In this document: piece by piece, positions 59,997 through 64,000 of the stretch
Layout of the letters: the number at the start of each line of letters is the position of its first letter
How positions within the stretch are numbered: position 1 is the stretch's first letter
From: Marasmius tenuissimus
Taxonomy: Eukaryota > Basidiomycota > Agaricomycetes > Agaricales > Marasmiaceae
Length of the DNA stretch: 64,000 bases
Direction of reading: 5' to 3'
Assembly: GCA_029532415.1 (NCBI GenBank)
Contig: JAQOTA010000058.1
Location: 1,666,080-1,730,079 of the forward strand
Notes under the pieces: generated by a model
Told to the model about the DNA's origin: nothing
Seen by the model: only the letters and a program-made list of their open reading frames with translations
Databases searched by the model: none
Position numbers and translations under genes: made by a program

Positions 59997-61073
59997 ATGT
60001 TTGGCTTCGGGAAGCAAGAATCACGCAAATTCATCGACTTGCTTTTACAGGTCACCAACAACAAGTGGGCCAATATCGATGCCAACAAAGAGATTAAGGT
60101 GAGCAGAGCTACCATTTGTTGAACATGAATGAACGATATCCATGTCCACCTAGGTTGGTGACTATGGTCGGATCGATGGTGCTACGGGCGAACTTCAAGT
60201 CGAAGGGAACCTATACGAAAATCCCGAAACTGCTGCAACAATGGCCGCTCACCCAATACGTGAAGGGACCCCTACTAAGTTCGAGAAGTACACTTCCCAG
60301 GGCGTGAAAGAACTAGGGATCTCGCCCAGTGTCAATAGTGGACTGTGAGCAGTATTTATTCTTGCCTTGATCGTGGCGGATTGACCGGAGCTTACCGCTC
60401 AGACAACCTTTCGCCGATGTTGCATTCGAAGGGAAATGGGAGTTCAAGAACAAACGTGGGGCGTTACTGTACCTCATAACCCCTCGTATCCATAGCATGA
60501 AAGGCTTCCCGACGAGCACTGTTCTCGATGAACGTTTCGAGTCGATCCTGAAGAACAGGGTCATTTGCACCGACGTGGTCAGCTGCCCTGCGTTCGCCCT
60601 TTACCTTGCAAATTCCAGTGAGTCGCGAACATTTTCCTCATCCTTTCCGCTGACGGGGTTCCGTTTCAGAGGAACATGTCTTTAGTCTTTCGCTCAAAGC
60701 CGACGTGCCCATACCAGCTGCGCCGGGGGTTACTGCTGGTGGTGGTTTTTCCGCGAGCTGGAAGTTTGAGAACACGCAAGGAGCCGTGAAAGAGGGCTTG
60801 AATGAAAAGGGAGAGTACCTCTTCTTCCCGCTATATTCGCTAAAGCAGATCAGCTGGGGCAAAGTCGCCTCAGTTGTACGGGGAGACGAGAGAGAAGAGT
60901 CTGTGTAAGTCATCTTTTACTATCCTCAGCTCGAGATACCTACTGCTCGTCCCTGCAGCTTGCTAGATGCGGATATTCCTTGGCTCGATCTCGATGACGA
61001 AGGCGAAGAACTCGATATACCTGTTGATAGCGGAGAGCCACTTGCAAGTCACAGCTTCATGAATCATGGTTGA
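59997..61073 (+). CDS. Unrecognised protein, possible gasdermin-like pore-former
   Basis: About 280 residues in five exons. MFGFGKQESRKFIDLLLQVT and NNKWANIDANKEIK are followed by VGDYGRIDGATGELQVEGNL, YENPETAATMAAHPIREG, and after an intron QPFADVAFEGKWEFKNKRGA and LLYLITPRIHSMKGFPTS. Then come FESILKNRVICTDVVSCPAF, ALYLANS, EEHVFSLSLKADVPIPAAPG, VTAGGGFSASWKFENTQG, YLFFPLYSLKQISWGK and an acidic end (IPWLDLDDEGEELDIPV). Splice sites: gtgagc...ctag, gtgagc...ctcag, gtgagt...tttcag, gtaagt...ctgcag. No signal peptide. The strand pattern and Ala/Gly-rich turn resemble gasdermin N-domains known in fungi, but I cannot confirm it by eye; it may be an unrelated basidiomycete family. Confidence 0.7.
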
Positions 61074-61640
61074 CAAATGGCTAACGTTTTTTACAGGGTT
61101 AGTGAGAAAAAAAGTTGCGCTCGGAATTGAGTTCGAGATGGACTTCGAGGACATCGGCATCTTTTCTGATCACTGATTATATTGACTGAAGCAATATTAA
61201 GTCGGGTTGTCCCGTGCAGCATGAGGTTGCGAGAACGATTGAGGACTTGCACCACACTGATTTGATCATCCTTCGAGCCCGAGATGATTGTTGTGACCAC
61301 GGCTGACAATGACATATTCGAATGTCGGCGAACGAGTCAAGACGTGTACTTCTGAAGTGTCAATGATCGCTGGAGACTCTTGGAATTTCACGACCTCTGG
61401 GGCGAGAGTAGACAGTCATAGGACATGGTCTTATTCAGGCTGCGAACCTCAGACCATGGCGTTCCATAAAGGATCCCAGCACTCGATGCTTGCCATTTAC
61501 AGAAACGCTCGCTGTTGGCACCGAATTGGTAACAACTAGTAAAATAGTATGCAAGAAGATTACTTAAAGTTCTAGTATTTCGGAGCGCAAATACGTCCTC
61601 TACTCCTCGTATCGGACTCTCCATCGAATTCCTATAAGCT
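61074..61640. other. Tail-to-tail intergenic region
   Basis: Convergent 3' ends of the 59997 gene and the NADH dehydrogenase. Short frames on both strands are unsupported. Confidence 0.4.
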
Positions 61641-64000
61641 TCATAGCCGCGACAAATCCCTACCCCATACACCTCTTTGGAAAAAGTCAGTCTCCCACTA
61701 TATCGCACAAAAAACCAGCACCACATACCGGATGATCCAATCGATCATCAACAGCGCCCTCGTCCTCGCCGACACTTGTTCATTCCAATAAACACTCCTC
61801 CAAGCATACATCGCCGCCAACCCTCCCGTGAAAGACCACGGCCCAAGGTCAAACACAGCAGCGTTCCCGATGTACGCCAGCATTCCGAGGTGGTGATATT
61901 GGAACGGTCGGAGGTTGGCATCATCCAGAATATTAGACGGTTCGCCTCGAGCTTGGAGGGAGGCCTTTTGGCGAGCGAGCTTGTTGAGTTTCTTGCCCAG
62001 ATATTTGCCTTGTTGGGATGCAACTTGTGCGGTCTAGAAAGGACGGTTTTTCATCAGCCATCGGGAAGCATCCAGACGAAGATACTGTAACGCACAGCTG
62101 GCAAAGCAGTTATCTTGTTCCCTAGATCCTCGAGCAGCAGTACCAACTCATTCAGCGAAAGGCTGTTATCCGAGTCGGTGTCATAAAGCTCAAAGAGCTC
62201 TTTGACCTGGCCAACCGGTCAACAACGGTGTAGGCGGAAAGTATAACCAAAGCACAAACCTTGCTAACGTGTTTCTCAGCCATCGGAATCTTCTTCGTAA
62301 TTCTCTTGACTTTTGATCCATATCAGTAACCGTTAGGTCTACAAAGGTTAAAAACCAGATTTCCTCACCCATAATTTCCCATTCTTCGAAGTCAATCTTT
62401 CCGTTCTTATCCTTGTCCGCTTCGTCCACGAGCTCCATAAAGTGACTCACAACCGAGGTCTCGATCTACAAGGGGAGACACCGGGAATGAGATGAAGACG
62501 AAATCCAGTTAATATCCCTCGACTGACCGTAGCACAATCTCCTATCGCGTAAATTTCGCCGGGAGGAGCACCTTTGACTCTCAGGTACGCATCCACTTCG
62601 ACAGCCTTCTTATGTACTTGATTCGGCAGGAGGTTTGTGAGCCGTCTCGTGAACGGGTTCATCGCTATCCCAGTCGACCACAACGTGAAGTTTGTAGGTA
62701 TGGTGTGTTGTTCGACTTTTCCGTCCTTGTCGCGGGTAGTGTAAAGGACGTGGGTTGGCGTAACCGCGCTCACACTGTATAGGGGGGAAGAAGGAAGTTA
62801 ACGACGAGGCGAGGCCTTTCACAAAGAGGAGCAGCAGCATACCGCGCGTTCGTGACCAGGTTGACACCATCGCGGTTGAACTTGTCCTGTGAGGTTGTTA
62901 GGATTCATATCGCATCGAGCGCACGGAAAATCATACCTCTGCGTATTTGGATATGGCTTCTGAGTACGTATTCAAGATGTGCTCCCTCGACTGAATGACA
63001 TGGATCGATACATCCGCTCTACAGATCTTGGGAAACTAGAAGAAACGCGTCAGCGCGAAAGAGACTAATCCAAATGATCATTCCGGCATACGTAGTTCAT
63101 GATGTCCTCTTGACAAAAGTCGTAGATTTCCTGTATGTCACTAGTCAACAGCACGTCCTCTTCAAGTGACAAATGCACCATACCGCAGCAGTTTCAACGC
63201 CAGTAGGTCCACCACCACAAATGACGAAACTGAGCAAACGTTTGCGCTCTTCCGGAGTAGTCGTAGGCAAACTTGCGACTTCGAAATTGTCTAGAATGGC
63301 TTTTAGACAATATCCTCCTACTCAATGCATAGCTGGCAAGTACGTACCCATGACTCTCCTCCGAATCTGTTGAGCATCGGCGATGGTCTTCAGCTGGAAA
63401 CAATGTTCGAGACCCGGTACACCGTGCGTGCTTGACGTAGAGCCGACTGCGACGATAAGGTGGTCGTACCTGTCGCCGTACCATCGCGTCAGCGAGATCT
63501 GGAAGAGCAGTAAAGAGGCAATTACTCACGGGATATAAATATTCTCTTTCACGCCATTTGTATGGATTGTTTCAACCTCGACCAGTTTATCCGCCATGGA
63601 GATATCGACAGCTTTTCCTGCAACAAAGTGGCCACGAAGACGAGCTATGATTTTCCGAACAGGTTCTATGAGTGACCGAACTTGAACTGTTCCGACAGCT
63701 GCGGAGGGTAACAGAGGTGTAAATGTGGTGAAAGTTTCCGAGGCTATGACCGTGACATGATAATCTCCAGGATGCAGTGTCTGAAGAGCCCCCATCGCCT
63801 GATATTTGGAACATTAAAACGGTCCCTTATTACGAGTAAGTTTCGGCACTTACTCCCCAACCACCGCCGACAATGACGAGACGTGGCTTCTCTGCCAACT
63901 TCTTCATCTCTTCATCCTCCTCATCGTCGACCTGTACTTTGGCAATCGGAAGATTCTTTGGACCACCACATTCCGGGTGAAGCGCAAGAGGATGGAGAGG
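61641..64000 (-). CDS. External alternative (type II) NADH dehydrogenase with EF hands (5' end beyond right edge)
   Basis: Rotenone-insensitive, non-pumping NAD(P)H:ubiquinone oxidoreductase of the mitochondrial inner membrane. The visible part starts in the FAD Rossmann motif RLVIVGGGWG, joined by an intron to ALQTLHPGDYHVTVIASETF and TPLLPSAAVG. Then YDHLIVAVGSTSSTHGVPGL, the NADH-binding VVCGGGPTGVETAAEIYDFC, VEVDAYLRVKGAPPGEIYAI and GDCA. An inserted region carries two canonical 12-residue EF-hand loops, DKDKNGKIDFEE and DTDSDNSLSLNE, as in Ca2+-regulated fungal NDE1 enzymes. The C-terminus has FQYHHLGMLAYIGNAAVFDL, WSFTGGLAAMYAWRSVYW and, after a last intron, GVWGRDLSRL and stop at 61641. 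The mitochondrial presequence lies outside the window. Confidence 0.93.

Noticed and set aside
59713..60102. Frame of 129 codons beginning before the 59997 gene
   Set aside because: It runs through the TATA box and overlaps exon 1 of the 59997 gene in another frame, while the latter links to well-formed downstream exons.

Overview
The window is nuclear DNA of a filamentous basidiomycete, most likely an Agaricomycete. Genes are dense and cut by many short introns of about 45-70 nt with GT...AG ends. Several families are typical of mushroom-forming fungi: FunK1 kinases, DUF6533 membrane proteins, DUF6593, a SAP-domain kinase and a copper radical oxidase. Gene models below were assembled by eye from reading frames and splice signals, so internal exon edges are approximate.

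Layout. 1-10.3 kb is a tandem array of three FunK1-type kinase genes, all on the minus strand. The first is cut by the left edge, the second has lost its C-terminal tail to a stop codon, and the third looks complete. The duplicated unit carries the last codons of a membrane-anchored endonuclease/exonuclease/phosphatase-family gene, and a longer, internally deleted copy of that gene lies between kinases 2 and 3. 10.3-13.6 kb holds a beta-carbonic anhydrase and a small secreted single-pass membrane protein. 14.4-18.6 kb holds a three-KH RNA-binding protein, an unknown conserved protein and the ribosome assembly factor PNO1/DIM2. 19-21.3 kb is a copper radical oxidase with an N-terminal beta-sandwich-like module. 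21.5-26.7 kb holds a DUF3835 (URI/Bud27-like) protein, then GPI10 and a PCD1-type Nudix hydrolase whose start codons face each other 7 bp apart. 27.1-28.4 kb is a probably truncated AAA-ATPase-like gene.

29.3-34.4 kb holds a large acidic kinase with two SAP domains, divergent from a DUF6593 gene. 35.4-39.8 kb holds an Mss4-like protein divergent from CTF18, whose N-terminus carries seven copies of an F-x-[PS]-[NT]-G-L-L motif. 39.8-50.9 kb is gene-poor: a pair of about 100-bp inverted repeats, three DUF6533 paralogues (one with a nonsense mutation), a tRNA-like relic and scattered TTAGGGTAT motifs. 50.9-64 kb holds an unknown membrane-associated protein, an allantoate-permease-family MFS transporter, CLP1, an unrecognised protein with a weak gasdermin-like layout, and a right-edge-truncated EF-hand type II NADH dehydrogenase.

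The housekeeping genes cover RNA processing (CLP1, KH protein), ribosome assembly (PNO1), replication and cohesion (CTF18), GPI-anchor synthesis (GPI10) and respiration (NDE). No metabolic gene cluster is apparent. The accessory material consists of the two local gene-family expansions, FunK1 and DUF6533, both showing duplication and decay.
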